DNA of 64,000 nucleotides, from contig CATQHX010000074.1 in the NCBI GenBank assembly GCA_958296065.1, positions 1 to 64,000 on the forward strand. Reading direction: 5' to 3'. The notes beneath the pieces are model-generated. The model made no database searches and was not told the origin of the DNA. It saw only the letters and a program-made list of their open reading frames with translations. The first letter of the stretch is position 1. Each line of letters opens with the position of its first letter. A program made the translations under genes and the position numbers. Shown here in pieces: positions 1 through 8,799 of the stretch. Source of the stretch: Vicinamibacterales bacterium. GTDB lineage: Bacteria; Acidobacteriota; Vicinamibacteria; Vicinamibacterales; UBA8438.

Positions 1-356
1 ATCCCGCCGGAGGACATCTCCAGCAGGCCCCTGCGGTCCTGCCCGGCGCCTGTGTAGGCGCCCTTCGCGTGCCCCGAACAGCTCCCGACTCGAACAGCTC
101 GTCGCCGAGCACGGCGCAGTTGACCGCCACGAAGGCGGCGGCGCGGCGAGGACCCTCCTCGTGGATCGCCCGGGCGATCAGCTCCTTGCCGGTGCCCGAC
201 TCGCCCTCGATCACCACCGGGAACGGCGCGCCGGCGACCCGCGGGATCTTCTCCTTCAGGTCCCGCATCGGCGGGCTCTCGCCGACGAGCCGCGCCACGC
301 CGCGCGGTTCGCCGCCGCCCGCACGTCCCCGACTGGTAGGCGTCGCGCCACATCAT
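1..356 (-). pseudogene. sigma54-dependent AAA+ regulator, first copy, frameshifted and cut by window edge
   Basis: This is the 5' part of a sigma54-interacting AAA+ activator gene whose remainder lies left of the window. Its ATG overlaps the stop of the small upstream gene as ATGA (353-356), implying translational coupling. Allowing for frame changes it reads like the copy at 1608-2630: MWRDAYQSG, then a Walker A (GESGTGKE) and the start of the sigma54-contact loop, here GAYTGAG. The frame is lost near 320-330 and again near 90-100, each time by extra bases in short G/C runs. No receiver domain precedes the ATPase. Either the gene is decayed or the assembly carries indels; the sequence alone cannot decide. 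Confidence 0.7.
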
Positions 357-580
357 CCGGCGTCCGCGTAGAGCTCCGTCAGCTCGGCGTCGTTCAGCAA
401 CCGGCCCTCGGCCGGCGGCCAGGGCGCGTCGGCGGCCACGGCCACCACGATGCGGTCGGAGTACTCCCGCCGCCGGTAGTCCTCCACGCACCGCCTCGCC
501 TCGCGCACCGTCTCGTGCCGGTGCCCGCAGCACCCGCATTCCTGCCCGAGGGTCGTGTACACATCCGGTCGCTTCGTCAT
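353..580 (-). CDS. Small Cys-rich, probably zinc-binding protein
   Basis: A 75-residue protein of unknown function. I chose the ATG at 580 (MTKRPDVYTTLG) because GGGAGGTAG lies just upstream; a further in-frame start exists at 613. Residues 14-30 read ECGCCGHRHETVREARRC, whose four Cys and two His suggest a single small zinc site, followed by an acidic C-terminus (LNDAELTELYADAG). It overlaps the next gene, a sigma54 activator, by 4 nt, so the two are probably made together. A broken second copy of the pair is at 2627-2853. It could be a regulator partner of the activator; that is inference from coupling only. Confidence 0.6.
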   Translation of the reverse strand: MTKRPDVYTTLGQECGCCGHRHETVREARRCVEDYRRREYSDRIVVAVAADAPWPPAEGRLLNDAELTELYADAG

Positions 581-674
581 CGCGCTACCTCCCTGAATCG
601 TGGTCACTGGCATCGCTCAGGGATAGAGCAAACTCCGGGCCAACATCAGGATCGCCCGCGGCCGGCTCACTCCG

Positions 675-1467
675 TCACCGGCTTGGCGCCGAGTCGCGGT
701 CACGGTCTCCGGCGGCCGCGCGCGGCGAGCGTTCCGCGGCGCGGGCGCTCCCGCCGCGCGGGCCGTAGCGCAGCGCCGCCTGCTGGTCCTCGCCGATGGC
801 CGTCACCTCCTTGACGTAGTCCACCTGCAGGCGCCGGCCATCGGCGTCGGCCCGGCTCGCCCCGCGGATGCGGTCGTCGAATCCGCGGGCGTATCCCCTG
901 GCCGCCGCGTCGGATTGCAGATATTGCACGGCGTCCCCCGGCCCGCGATCCGACGGACTGCGCGGGGGCCAGCCGGGCGCCTTGCCGCGCCCCGCCGCCG
1001 CATCGCCGTACCCGCGGTCGTAGCCCGCGGCGCCGATCTCCCGCAGCGCCGTCTTCAGCTCCGGCTGGACGCGGAGGATCGCCTCCCGCGACACCCGCCC
1101 CGCGTCCTTCCAGACGGCCTCCTCGTGGAAGCCGCGCTGGTGGTCGTGCATGCCGCGCATGTACCCGTCGCCGTGCACCTGTTCCAGCACGAACCGGATC
1201 TGCTGTCCGGCCGCACCCGGAAAGTGGACCCGCGCGCTCTCGTGGGGGATCGCTGTGCAGGCGGTTGAGCGACGCTTCGTATCCCGCCCGGTATCCGGCC
1301 GCGCCCATGTCCCGAAGCACCGCCTTCAGCCTGTCACAGCCCGAATCACATCCCGCCGGCCGGCCCCTCGCGCCGAAACGCCCCGCGTGCCGGCCCGATC
1401 GCGTCGTTCGGCAGGAGCGGGCGGCCCGGTATTGCGCCGCCCGTAATGCCGGGAGCGACCCCGGCAA
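675..1467 (-). pseudogene. Gly-Tyr repeat protein, frameshifted
   Basis: I do not recognise a family. Two frames together encode one protein with a repeated Gly-Tyr motif: GYRAGYEA and GYMRGM in the upstream part, then GYDRGYGD and GYARGFDD downstream, ending with a segment rich in Asp and Gln (VKEVTAIGEDQQAALRYG). The frames join if one C is removed from the five-C run near 1250. It lies upstream of the small Cys-rich gene on the same strand and is the third member of the cassette whose second copy was interrupted by the insertion sequence at 2974. The true start is not clear. Confidence 0.45.
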
Positions 1468-1534
1468 AACCGGCGGTCTTGCGGCGCAATGGGCGTTCCT
1501 CCGTCACACCCATCGCGCGGGGTCGCTCCCGGCA
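1431..1534. promoter_or_regulatory. Two interleaved inverted repeats between cassette genes
   Basis: Arms at 1431-1440 (ATTGCGCCGC) and 1481-1490 pair perfectly, and arms at 1447-1463 (TGCCGGGAGCGACCCCG) and 1518-1534 pair perfectly. The order is A-B-A'-B', so an RNA from here could form a pseudoknot, or the palindromes could be protein-binding sites. The stretch sits between the GY-repeat gene and the end of the sigma54 regulator gene. A role as terminator, activator site or transposon relic is possible; nothing in the sequence selects one. Confidence 0.45.
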
Positions 1535-1607
1535 AATTGTTCCTTCCAGGAAGGGTGCAGGCGTCGCAGTTTCTGCGACGCACGGCCCGCGCCGGGCCGG
1601 CGCGGGG

Positions 1608-2630
1608 CTACCGAGAGGGCATCTGGGCCGAGTGGTCGCGGCCCGGATTGAAGCGGTCGATATCGAGGCGGGCCATCAGCTTGGAGAGGCCCTGGCGGGT
1701 GACGCCCAGCTCGCCGGCGGCGCGGGCGACGCTTCGGTGCCGCCCCAGGGCGTCGCGCACCATTGCGCGTTCGAGGTCCTCGCGGGCCTCGGCGAGCGGC
1801 GGCTGCCGCTCGGCGGGAACACCCTTCCGGAAGGCGGCCGGCAGGGCGTCCGGGCGGACGGGGCCGTAGCGCGGCCCGGTGGCGGTGAGGTTGGCGAGCA
1901 CGTTCTGCAGCTCGCGGACGTTGCCGGGCCAGGGATGCGCGGCCAGGGCCGCCACGGTCTCGCGCGCCAGGGTCGCGCGGCTGCCGGCCGCCTCGGCGAC
2001 GCCCTTCCAGCGGTGCTCGGCGAGCCGGGCGACGTCCGGCCCGCGCTCCCTGAGCGGCGCGGTGAGCCCGACGACGTTGAGGCGGTAGCGCAGGTCCCTG
2101 CGGAAGCGGCCCTCGGCCGCCTCGGCGTCGAGCGGCCGGTTCGTGGCGGCCACGATCCGCAGGTCGAGCCGCTGGGTGCGGTTCTCGCCGAGCCTCCGGA
2201 TCTCGCCGTCCTGGAGCACCCGCAGCAGCTTGGCCTGCGCGCACGGCGTCAGCTCGTCCACCTCGTCGAGCAGGACCGTGCCGCCGGAGGACAGCTCCAG
2301 CAGCCCCTTGCGGTCCTGCCCGGCGCCGGTGAAGGCGCCCTTCGCGTGCCCCGAACAGCTCCGACGCGAACAGCTCGTCACCGAGCACCGCGCAGTTGAC
2401 CGCCACGAAGGCGGCGGCGCGGGCGAGGCCCCTCCTCGTGGATCGCCCGGGCGATCAGCTCCTTGCCGGTGCCCGACTCGCCCTCGATCACCCACCGGGA
2501 ACGGCGCGCCGGCGACGCGCGGGATCCTCTCCTTCAGGTCCCGCATCGGCGGGCTGTCGCCGACGAGCCGCGCCACGCCGCGCGGTTCGCCGCCGCCGCG
2601 TCCCGACTGATAGGCGTCGCGCCACGTCAT
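1608..2630 (-). pseudogene. sigma54-dependent AAA+ regulator, second copy, three 1-base insertions
   Basis: This encodes an NtrC-class activator without a receiver domain: a short N-terminus (MTWRDAYQSG), an AAA+ domain with GAFTGA loop (GHAKGAFTGAGQDRKG), Walker B (GTVLLDEVDE), arginine-finger region (RFRRDLRYRLNVV), and a C-terminal Fis-type helix-turn-helix (ARAAGELGVTRQGLSKLM). Between roughly 2350 and 2495 three extra bases (near 2491, 2425 and 2352, all in G/C runs) throw the Walker A segment out of frame and then restore it, so the open frame runs through but the P-loop GESGTGKE is not encoded in frame. As written the ATPase would be dead. The start overlaps the upstream small gene as ATGA. 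Confidence 0.7.
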
Positions 2631-2970
2631 CCGGCGTCCCCGTAGAGCTCCGTCAGCTCGGCGTCGTTCAGGTACGGCCCTCGGCCGGCGGCCAGGGCGC
2701 GTCGGCGGCGACGGCCACCACGATGCGGTCCGAGTACTCCCGCCGCCGGTAGTCCTCCAGGCACCGCGCCGCCTCCCGCACCGTCGTGTGCCGGTGCCCG
2801 CAGCACCCGCATTCCTACCCGAGGGTCGTGTACACGTCCGGTCGCTTCGTCATCGCGTTACCTCCTGAGCAATTCGCTGGCATCATTCAGGGGTAAAGCA
2901 AACTCCGCGCCAACGTCGAGATGCTCGCTGGCCGGCCCGCGTCTTCACCGGCTCGGCATCGTGTCGCGGT
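2281..2970. repeat. Second copy of the cassette repeat (direct repeat of about 1-690)
   Basis: The DNA from 2281 to about 2970 is a near-copy of the first 690 bases: it carries the 5' part of the sigma54 gene, the small Cys-rich gene and the beginning of the next spacer in the same order and orientation. The match ends exactly where the insertion sequence begins (CAGCCCGTGG at 2974), so the third cassette gene of this copy was displaced. Differences are scattered substitutions and 1-base indels. Confidence 0.75.
2627..2853 (-). pseudogene. Small Cys-rich protein, second copy, nonsense and frameshift
   Basis: A decayed paralogue of the gene at 353-580. The start (ATG at 2853) and MTKRPDVYTTLG are kept, but the next codon is TAG where the first copy has CAG, and one base is missing near 2672 before LNDAELTELYGDAG. 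The stop overlaps the regulator start as ATGA (2627-2630). Confidence 0.7.
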
Positions 2971-2973
2971 TAC

Positions 2974-4470
2974 CAGCCCGTGGCGATAGTCGCGGACCCG
3001 GCCTGGCCGGGGGTGGTCGAGTTTCGTACACTGAGCGGCATGGCGATGGGCAAGAGACCGGCGGCGCGACAAGGGTCGCCGCTGTGGGTGACGACGGCGG
3101 ATTTACCGACGAACGCGGGGCATCCATTCTTCGAGCGTCTCAACCGGGTCCTGGAGGATGCAGGTTTCGACGCGTTCGTGGAGAGCCTGTGCGCGGTGTT
3201 CTACGCGGCGCGGATGGGCCGGCCGAGTCTGCGTCCCGGGCGGGATTTCCGGATGCTGTTGATCGGCTACTTCGAGGGGCTGTCGTCGGAGCGGGGGATT
3301 GCGTGGCGGGTGGCCGATTCGCTGAGTCTGCGGTCGTTCCTGGACCTGGATTTGACGGAGGCGGCGCCGGATCACTCGACGCTGTCGCGTACGCGGCGGC
3401 GGATCGACGTGGAGACCCACGAGGCGGTGTTCACGTGGGTTTTGGAGCGGCTGTCCGCAGCGGGTCTGGTTCGGGGGAAGACGGTCGGCATCGATGCGAC
3501 GACGCTGGAAGCGAACGCGGCGATGCGGAGCATCAAGCGGCGGGACACGGGAGAATCCCACGAAGCGTTCATTCGGCGGTTGGCGGAAGCGTCCGGTGTG
3601 GAAACCCCGACGCGGGCGGATCTGGCTCGGTTCGACCGGTCCCGGAAGAACAAGAAGACGTCGAACAAGGAGTGGAAGTCCCCGCAGGACCCGGACGCGA
3701 AGATCGCGAAGATGAAGGATGGTCGGACGCACTTGGCCCACAAGGCCGAGCACGGGGTCGACATGGATACGGGGGCCATCGTTGCGGTGACGGTGCAGGA
3801 TGCCTCGGATGGCGACACGGCGACGCTGCCGGAGACGCTGATCATGGCGGCCGAGCAGGTTGAGGCGGTGCAGCCGGACGGCGCGGGGGTCGAAGAGTTG
3901 GTGGCCGACAAGGGCTATCACAGCGACGCGACGCTGGTGGGGCTCGGCGAGGTAGGGGTTCGGAGTCACGTATCGGAGCCGGAGCGCGGCCGGCGCTGCT
4001 GGCAGGACAAGCGGACTGGGGAGAAGCCGCCGGAGAAGGCCGCTGCGCAGAAGGCGCTGTATGGAAACCGCCGGCGTGTGCGCGGGCGACGGGGTCGTCG
4101 CCTGCAACGGCGCCGCGGCGAGGTGGTGGAGCGAACTTTCGCGCACATGTATGAGACGGGCGGACTGCGTCGGGTGTGGGTGCGCGGTCACGACAATGTC
4201 CGCAAGCGGGTGCTGATCCAGGCGACCGCCCGCAACATCGGACTGCTGCTGCGCAGCCAGAACGGCGTTGGTACGCCCGAGAGCCCTGCAGGGGCGGGCT
4301 GTTTCGGCGATTTGCCGCCTGTGATCGGGCCTCTGATCGACCGCTGGGGGCCTCTGAGGCGACTCTGGGGGTTCAAATGGACACCGACGGCGCTCGTCGG
4401 CTCAATCGCTTATTGCCAAGCTGCCTGAACAGCGGCGCTCAGCGAACAGACTTCTTCAGGCAGGCGCCGC
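2974..4470 (+). mobile_element. IS1182/IS5-type insertion sequence, copy 1
   Basis: The left end CAGCCCGTGGCGA at 2974 matches the terminal sequence of the inverted copy at 26925-28414. The right end is less clear: similarity to the other copy stops at CTTCTTC near 4465, where copy 2 continues into CCACGGGCTG, so this copy's right terminal repeat looks altered or deleted. The base context TTA|C at the left end fits a YTAR-like target. It interrupts the second cassette repeat. Confidence 0.7.
3040..4428 (+). CDS. IS1182/IS5-type DDE transposase (copy 1)
   Basis: A full-length 462-residue transposase, start chosen at MAMGKR to match copy 2. The N-terminal half is a DUF772-like domain (RPSLRPGRDFRMLLIGYFEG). 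The RNase H-like catalytic core shows the first Asp in GIDATTLEAN, the second in VADKGYHSD and the Glu in VVERTFAHM. The C-terminus is basic (RRRVRGRRGRRLQRRRGE). It lacks stops or frameshifts and is probably active or recently active. The copy at 26962-28347 differs at scattered residues, so the two are not a fresh duplication. Confidence 0.85.
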   Translation: MAMGKRPAARQGSPLWVTTADLPTNAGHPFFERLNRVLEDAGFDAFVESLCAVFYAARMGRPSLRPGRDFRMLLIGYFEGLSSERGIAWRVADSLSLRSFLDLDLTEAAPDHSTLSRTRRRIDVETHEAVFTWVLERLSAAGLVRGKTVGIDATTLEANAAMRSIKRRDTGESHEAFIRRLAEASGVETPTRADLARFDRSRKNKKTSNKEWKSPQDPDAKIAKMKDGRTHLAHKAEHGVDMDTGAIVAVTVQDASDGDTATLPETLIMAAEQVEAVQPDGAGVEELVADKGYHSDATLVGLGEVGVRSHVSEPERGRRCWQDKRTGEKPPEKAAAQKALYGNRRRVRGRRGRRLQRRRGEVVERTFAHMYETGGLRRVWVRGHDNVRKRVLIQATARNIGLLLRSQNGVGTPESPAGAGCFGDLPPVIGPLIDRWGPLRRLWGFKWTPTALVGSIAYCQAA

Positions 4471-4796
4471 TGTGGCGGAAATCCGGCGCATCGGGCCGGT
4501 GTCGATGCTGCCGTCTCGCCAGCGGTCACCCGCGCGCGATGTCCTGCGTTTCGGCGGACGGCGCGATTCGTAGGCAGGTCGTCTCGGAAGAGGGAGGTCA
4601 CGATGTCGAAGAACGGAATCCTCTGTGCAACGAGATGCTGTTCAAGAGCTAGCTCGTCGCTGTCCAGCGCGTCATCGAGGCGTTGTCGAAAAGAAGACCC
4701 CTGCCGGCGGCCGGACTCGGTTTCCGCTAGACCATATCGATTTTCCGCGTCCCGTCCGCCGCATAGTTGTTCGCACGCCGCTACATACCCTGGTGA
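4471..4796. other. Intergenic stretch upstream of the KAP gene, no gene seen
   Basis: Between the insertion sequence and the KAP-propeller gene no frame gives a recognisable protein. Base composition falls toward AT near 4720-4796, consistent with a promoter region for the following gene, but I could not assign -35/-10 boxes with confidence. Confidence 0.4.
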
Positions 4797-7700
4797 ATGG
4801 GGCTAAGTTTGATGTCTCCAAGTAACCCGGCATCGGACACCACTGCACTACCCGGAAACAAGAAGCAGTTCCGACGTCTTCCGGCCAAGCTTTCCGGCCG
4901 ATTCTCTGACCAACACCTGGTTTTGTGTCTTCTTTCCGTCCCGATCGCGCTCGCAGCCCTAGCAGGTGCCGCATGGCAGGCGCCGTTTCTCGATCCCTAT
5001 GCCGCCGTGCCGCCCTCCCTTCCTGTCCTCCTTGTGCATCCGGTCGAGCGGAACGCTTTTCTTCGTTCCGGCGTGCCGTCGCTCACATCGGTCACGTTCG
5101 CCGCCGACGCCCAAACCGGATGGCTTCTGGGTCGCAACGGCACGATCCTCAAGTCCACGAATGGCGGCGAGAACTGGACCTCGCGGGGGAGCGGCACCTC
5201 TGTGACACTACGGTCGCTGACCTTCATGGACGATGGACGAACCGGCTGGGCAGTGGGCGACGATGGCACGGTGATCCAATCTGTAGATTCTGGCGACTCC
5301 TGGACCCCACAAGTGAGCAATACGTCCGCCGATCTCTGGTCAGTCGCCTTCTCGAATGACGGCCAAACGGGCTGGGCTGTGGGGCAGAGCGGTACCATCA
5401 TCAAGACTACAAATGGAGGCGCTGTATGGGAAAGGCGTGCCAGCGGGATAGGTGTGCGTCTCTCATCTGTCACTTTTGCCGATGATGAAGAGACCGGCTT
5501 GGCTGCAGGCGTCAACAGCCCCGTTCTTCGCTCGACCGATGCCGGCGACACGTGGCACCCGTCGACTAGTACCGGGCTCCGCCAGATCTGGTCCGTCGAT
5601 TTCGCGGGCAGTGAAACTGCGTGGGCCGTAGGCTTCTCCGGCATCATTGCTAAATCGGAGGATGCTGGCGAAAGTTGGGACCTCGTCGACACAGATTTTC
5701 CGGTTTCGCTTAGGTCGATCACCTTTACGGCCAACGGTCAGGTGGGCTGGGCCGTGGGAACGGCGGGTGCCATCCTGAGGTCTAACGATCGCGGCGAGAG
5801 GTGGGAGTCGCTACCCAGGAGCACCTCTTCTGACCTCATGGCACTAGCATTCCCAAATGGTGGGAGCACAGGCTGGGCAGTCGGGCCGGGCACTATTCTG
5901 TCAACACAAAGAGGCGATGAGATTTGGCAGACAGTTACCTATGCAGCATACCCCGCGCCATGGGTCGGGGTCGTGCTGTTGGTTGCTGTGCTTATGGTGC
6001 TGGTACCGCTAGCGACCGGTGCCGGCACGGTACCAAATAGCGGTAAGACGAAACCGCCGCCCGCCGGGCCGACGGATGAGATCCGGCCTGAGTCCAAACA
6101 GGCTAAGCCTGCGGAGCATTTCTTTTCCGATCAGCCTATCGCAGACGCTGGCCAAGACGTTCTAAATCGCGGGTATATCGCTGTCGCTATATCGAAATTC
6201 CTGCGCAACGAGAGTACGGAACCGCCCCTCACGATTGCCCTCACTGGTGGTTGGGGCCAGGGGAAGAGTTCCCTAATGAACCTATTGAAAGCCCACCTTA
6301 GCCGCCACGGCGCAGAGACTGTATGGTTCAATGCTTGGCACCACCAAAAGGAAGACCACTTATTCGCTGCACTCATGCAGGCGGTGCGTGAGCAGGCGAT
6401 TCCATCATGGCTAACGGGACCAGGTCTCCGTTTTCGTTGGCGCCTCTTTCTGTTGCGCATGCGGCGCCGGCGTACGTTGGAATTACCGATCGTCATTGCG
6501 CTGGCGTTAATGGGCGCCTTCGTCGTGGTCGCCTTGTACCCCAATTGCGGACGTGTCGCGGCTGTCGTACCCGGACTCTATCTGCTAATGCGTATTGCAC
6601 ATCAGGCCTTTGTACGACTTCCGAATCCCGGGCGACTAGCAAGGGTTGCCTACGGTTTGTTTCGAGTAAAGGCATTCGGTGACCAGCTTGCATTTCGGCA
6701 GCAGTTTGCCGATGCGTTTTGCGAGGTGGCACAAGCTCTCAAGCCGTACAGGATGCTGATTCTGATTGACGACCTAGATCGATGCCAGCCGGCACAAGTT
6801 GTAGAGACACTTGAGGCTGTGAATTTTCTGGTCAATGCCGGGCAGTGCTACGTTGTCATGGGATTCGCGCCGGCACAAGTAATGAGCTGCGTAGGTCTCG
6901 GATTTAAAGACATCGCTGAGGAAATGCCAGTCACCTCTGGGAATGGAAGCCACGACAGCAGGCTCGATGAACAGCGGCGGAAGAGACGACGGGAATACGC
7001 GCGGCAGTACATGGAAAAACTTGTGAACATCGAGGTGTCGGTCCCAGAGTTGGCCAGAGACGATCCACAGAAGCTTATCGGCGGGCTAGGGGATGAACAG
7101 CGTACTGCTGGGAACGCTGGCCGAGTATTCGGGCGGATAACCAACCTATTGGCGATTGCGATCTCGATCCTGTTTGTTTTGATGCTGTATTTCGAAGAAG
7201 AGGTACCACCGCAGCCCGTGGCTCGAACCGGTGATCAACGAATTGCGACGACGGGACCTTCACAGGTGGTGGTTTCCGAGGAGTCTTTCACTGAAACGGC
7301 CCGGCTTCCTGTCACGGAAGAAGGGCCGGAGGCACCCCTAGGAGGACCGTCGACGGCACAAACGTCGTTGTCGGGCGCGGCAGAACAATCCAGGACCGAG
7401 CAGCCTGTGATTGGGAATCGTAGCGACGGTGGTGTGGACCCTGTGAGTGTGAGGGTGTCTGGCTGGTACTTGGCAGCTGTTCTACTCGTATTCGCCGTTA
7501 CTATCGCTTCTACTGTATACTGGCTTAGGCGCAAGCTGGGTTCGATTGAACAGGAGATGCTGGAACGAGACGTTACCAAGGACTCAAGAGATTTCGAGGA
7601 CGCCTTGGAGATCTGGTATCCGGTCGTAACGGCACGGGTGAATTCACCGCGGGAGATCAAGCGATTTGTCAATGCAGTGCGCTATTTTGCCGTTGCCTGC

Positions 7701-8057
7701 AACGAAAGCGGTCGGCAAGAACTAGGACTGAGTGAATCTGCGATCGTTGCGCTTGCGGCGGTTCAAAGGCTGACAGGGGAGGCGGTTTCTGGGAGGGACG
7801 GCATTGACACGCTGTTTGGCTTAGCAGACGTGCTGAAGAGTAGCGCGGTCGAGGAGGATTTGGTAAATTGGAAGCGGAATGTAACGAGAGAGCTAGGGGC
7901 GGGGAGCACGGAGTTGGAACAACAGATATCTCGGAGTACTGTCGATGGGCGCCTCGAGAACGCAGTCACGCGGCATAGGGCACGTTTTGGGGAGGATGTG
8001 ACAAGGGAGATGATTGAGAGGTTCATCGGGATGTCGAGGGGGCTCGTCGTGCGATGA
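4797..8057 (+). CDS. Membrane KAP P-loop NTPase with N-terminal seven-repeat Ycf48/BNR-like propeller
   Basis: A 1086-residue fusion, apparently intact. Residues about 41-60 form a membrane anchor. Residues 96-385 hold seven repeats of about 42 residues of the type TGWAVG..GTI..S.DGG..W, predicting a seven-bladed propeller like Ycf48/BNR proteins, outside the cytoplasm. A second membrane segment (about 388-408) leads to a KAP NTPase: Walker A GGWGQGKSS near 484, WFNAWHHQ near 510, membrane insertion about 563-600, Walker B MLILIDDLDRC near 653. Two further membrane segments lie near 781-799 and 889-909, and RVNSPREIKRFVNAVRYF is a KAP C-terminal motif. KAP ATPases include the phage-exclusion protein PifA, so a defence role with the propeller as sensor is plausible but inferred. 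An alternative start is Met6. Its GC is clearly lower than its neighbours', suggesting transfer. Confidence 0.85.
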   Translation: MGLSLMSPSNPASDTTALPGNKKQFRRLPAKLSGRFSDQHLVLCLLSVPIALAALAGAAWQAPFLDPYAAVPPSLPVLLVHPVERNAFLRSGVPSLTSVTFAADAQTGWLLGRNGTILKSTNGGENWTSRGSGTSVTLRSLTFMDDGRTGWAVGDDGTVIQSVDSGDSWTPQVSNTSADLWSVAFSNDGQTGWAVGQSGTIIKTTNGGAVWERRASGIGVRLSSVTFADDEETGLAAGVNSPVLRSTDAGDTWHPSTSTGLRQIWSVDFAGSETAWAVGFSGIIAKSEDAGESWDLVDTDFPVSLRSITFTANGQVGWAVGTAGAILRSNDRGERWESLPRSTSSDLMALAFPNGGSTGWAVGPGTILSTQRGDEIWQTVTYAAYPAPWVGVVLLVAVLMVLVPLATGAGTVPNSGKTKPPPAGPTDEIRPESKQAKPAEHFFSDQPIADAGQDVLNRGYIAVAISKFLRNESTEPPLTIALTGGWGQGKSSLMNLLKAHLSRHGAETVWFNAWHHQKEDHLFAALMQAVREQAIPSWLTGPGLRFRWRLFLLRMRRRRTLELPIVIALALMGAFVVVALYPNCGRVAAVVPGLYLLMRIAHQAFVRLPNPGRLARVAYGLFRVKAFGDQLAFRQQFADAFCEVAQALKPYRMLILIDDLDRCQPAQVVETLEAVNFLVNAGQCYVVMGFAPAQVMSCVGLGFKDIAEEMPVTSGNGSHDSRLDEQRRKRRREYARQYMEKLVNIEVSVPELARDDPQKLIGGLGDEQRTAGNAGRVFGRITNLLAIAISILFVLMLYFEEEVPPQPVARTGDQRIATTGPSQVVVSEESFTETARLPVTEEGPEAPLGGPSTAQTSLSGAAEQSRTEQPVIGNRSDGGVDPVSVRVSGWYLAAVLLVFAVTIASTVYWLRRKLGSIEQEMLERDVTKDSRDFEDALEIWYPVVTARVNSPREIKRFVNAVRYFAVACNESGRQELGLSESAIVALAAVQRLTGEAVSGRDGIDTLFGLADVLKSSAVEEDLVNWKRNVTRELGAGSTELEQQISRSTVDGRLENAVTRHRARFGEDVTREMIERFIGMSRGLVVR

Positions 8058-8063
8058 GCTTCT

Positions 8064-8470
8064 GATTCCCGCGGATCGGGTGAAGTAGAGGTTCGTCCCG
8101 GGTCGCCGAAGCGATAGCTGACGCTGCCCTTGAACAGAACGCCGCTGTCGTCGGTGTCGAACGGCTCGTAGGGCGAGTTGTACGCCGGGGTGTACGGGAA
8201 CTCGGTCAGGTTGCCGGTCGCGATGCGGTAGCGGAACCAGCGGCCGCCTCCAGCCATCCGCCAACCGCCCAACTCTCGCGCAACCTCACCGAACAGCGCG
8301 CGCTCCGCCACCGATTCCCGGGAGAAGCTGTAGTACTCGACCGGCTCGGCGACGGGACGGCCCGGCAGGACGGGCGTCACGCCCGAGAACGCCGTGAGAC
8401 CGGTCGTCAGTTCGCGGCCCGCCCCGCTTCGCCCGGCATCAACGCCGACCGGTCGGCGATTCTGACTGCG
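8064..8470 (-). pseudogene. TonB-dependent receptor, internal/C-terminal remnant
   Basis: The minus strand encodes a stretch typical of the late barrel of TonB-dependent receptors: RESVAERALFGEVARELG, then ETG-type strand text (IATGNLTEFPYTPAYNSPYE) and FKGSVSYRFGD. There is no plug domain and no terminal aromatic residue, and the reading ends within 10 bases of the KAP gene stop, so the receptor was truncated by whatever brought that gene in. Assignment rests on motif resemblance only. Confidence 0.55.
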
Positions 8471-8799
8471 ATACCGAATCGACTGCTCTACTTCGACGAA
8501 CAGGGGTTCGTGAACTGAACCGGCAACGCTGAGCGGCATTGACGGACCCGCCGGGAGACCAAGGTGTCGAGGACTACACGCCGCGTCGGCGTTCAGCGTT
8601 GGGACTCCGCCCGCTGCCCTCAGAACGTCACGCACGTCGGGCGGTGTCGCGGTTGGCATACGGTTCGGTTTCTGACATCCCGATCACCGCTCGAACGCGC
8701 GTCGCAGTGGTACGTGCACCTCGACAAGGCGCGGCGCCCGACCAAGCAACGTCACCACCAGGGAGGACAGCACGTCGACGCCCACCTGCTTCACGTCGT

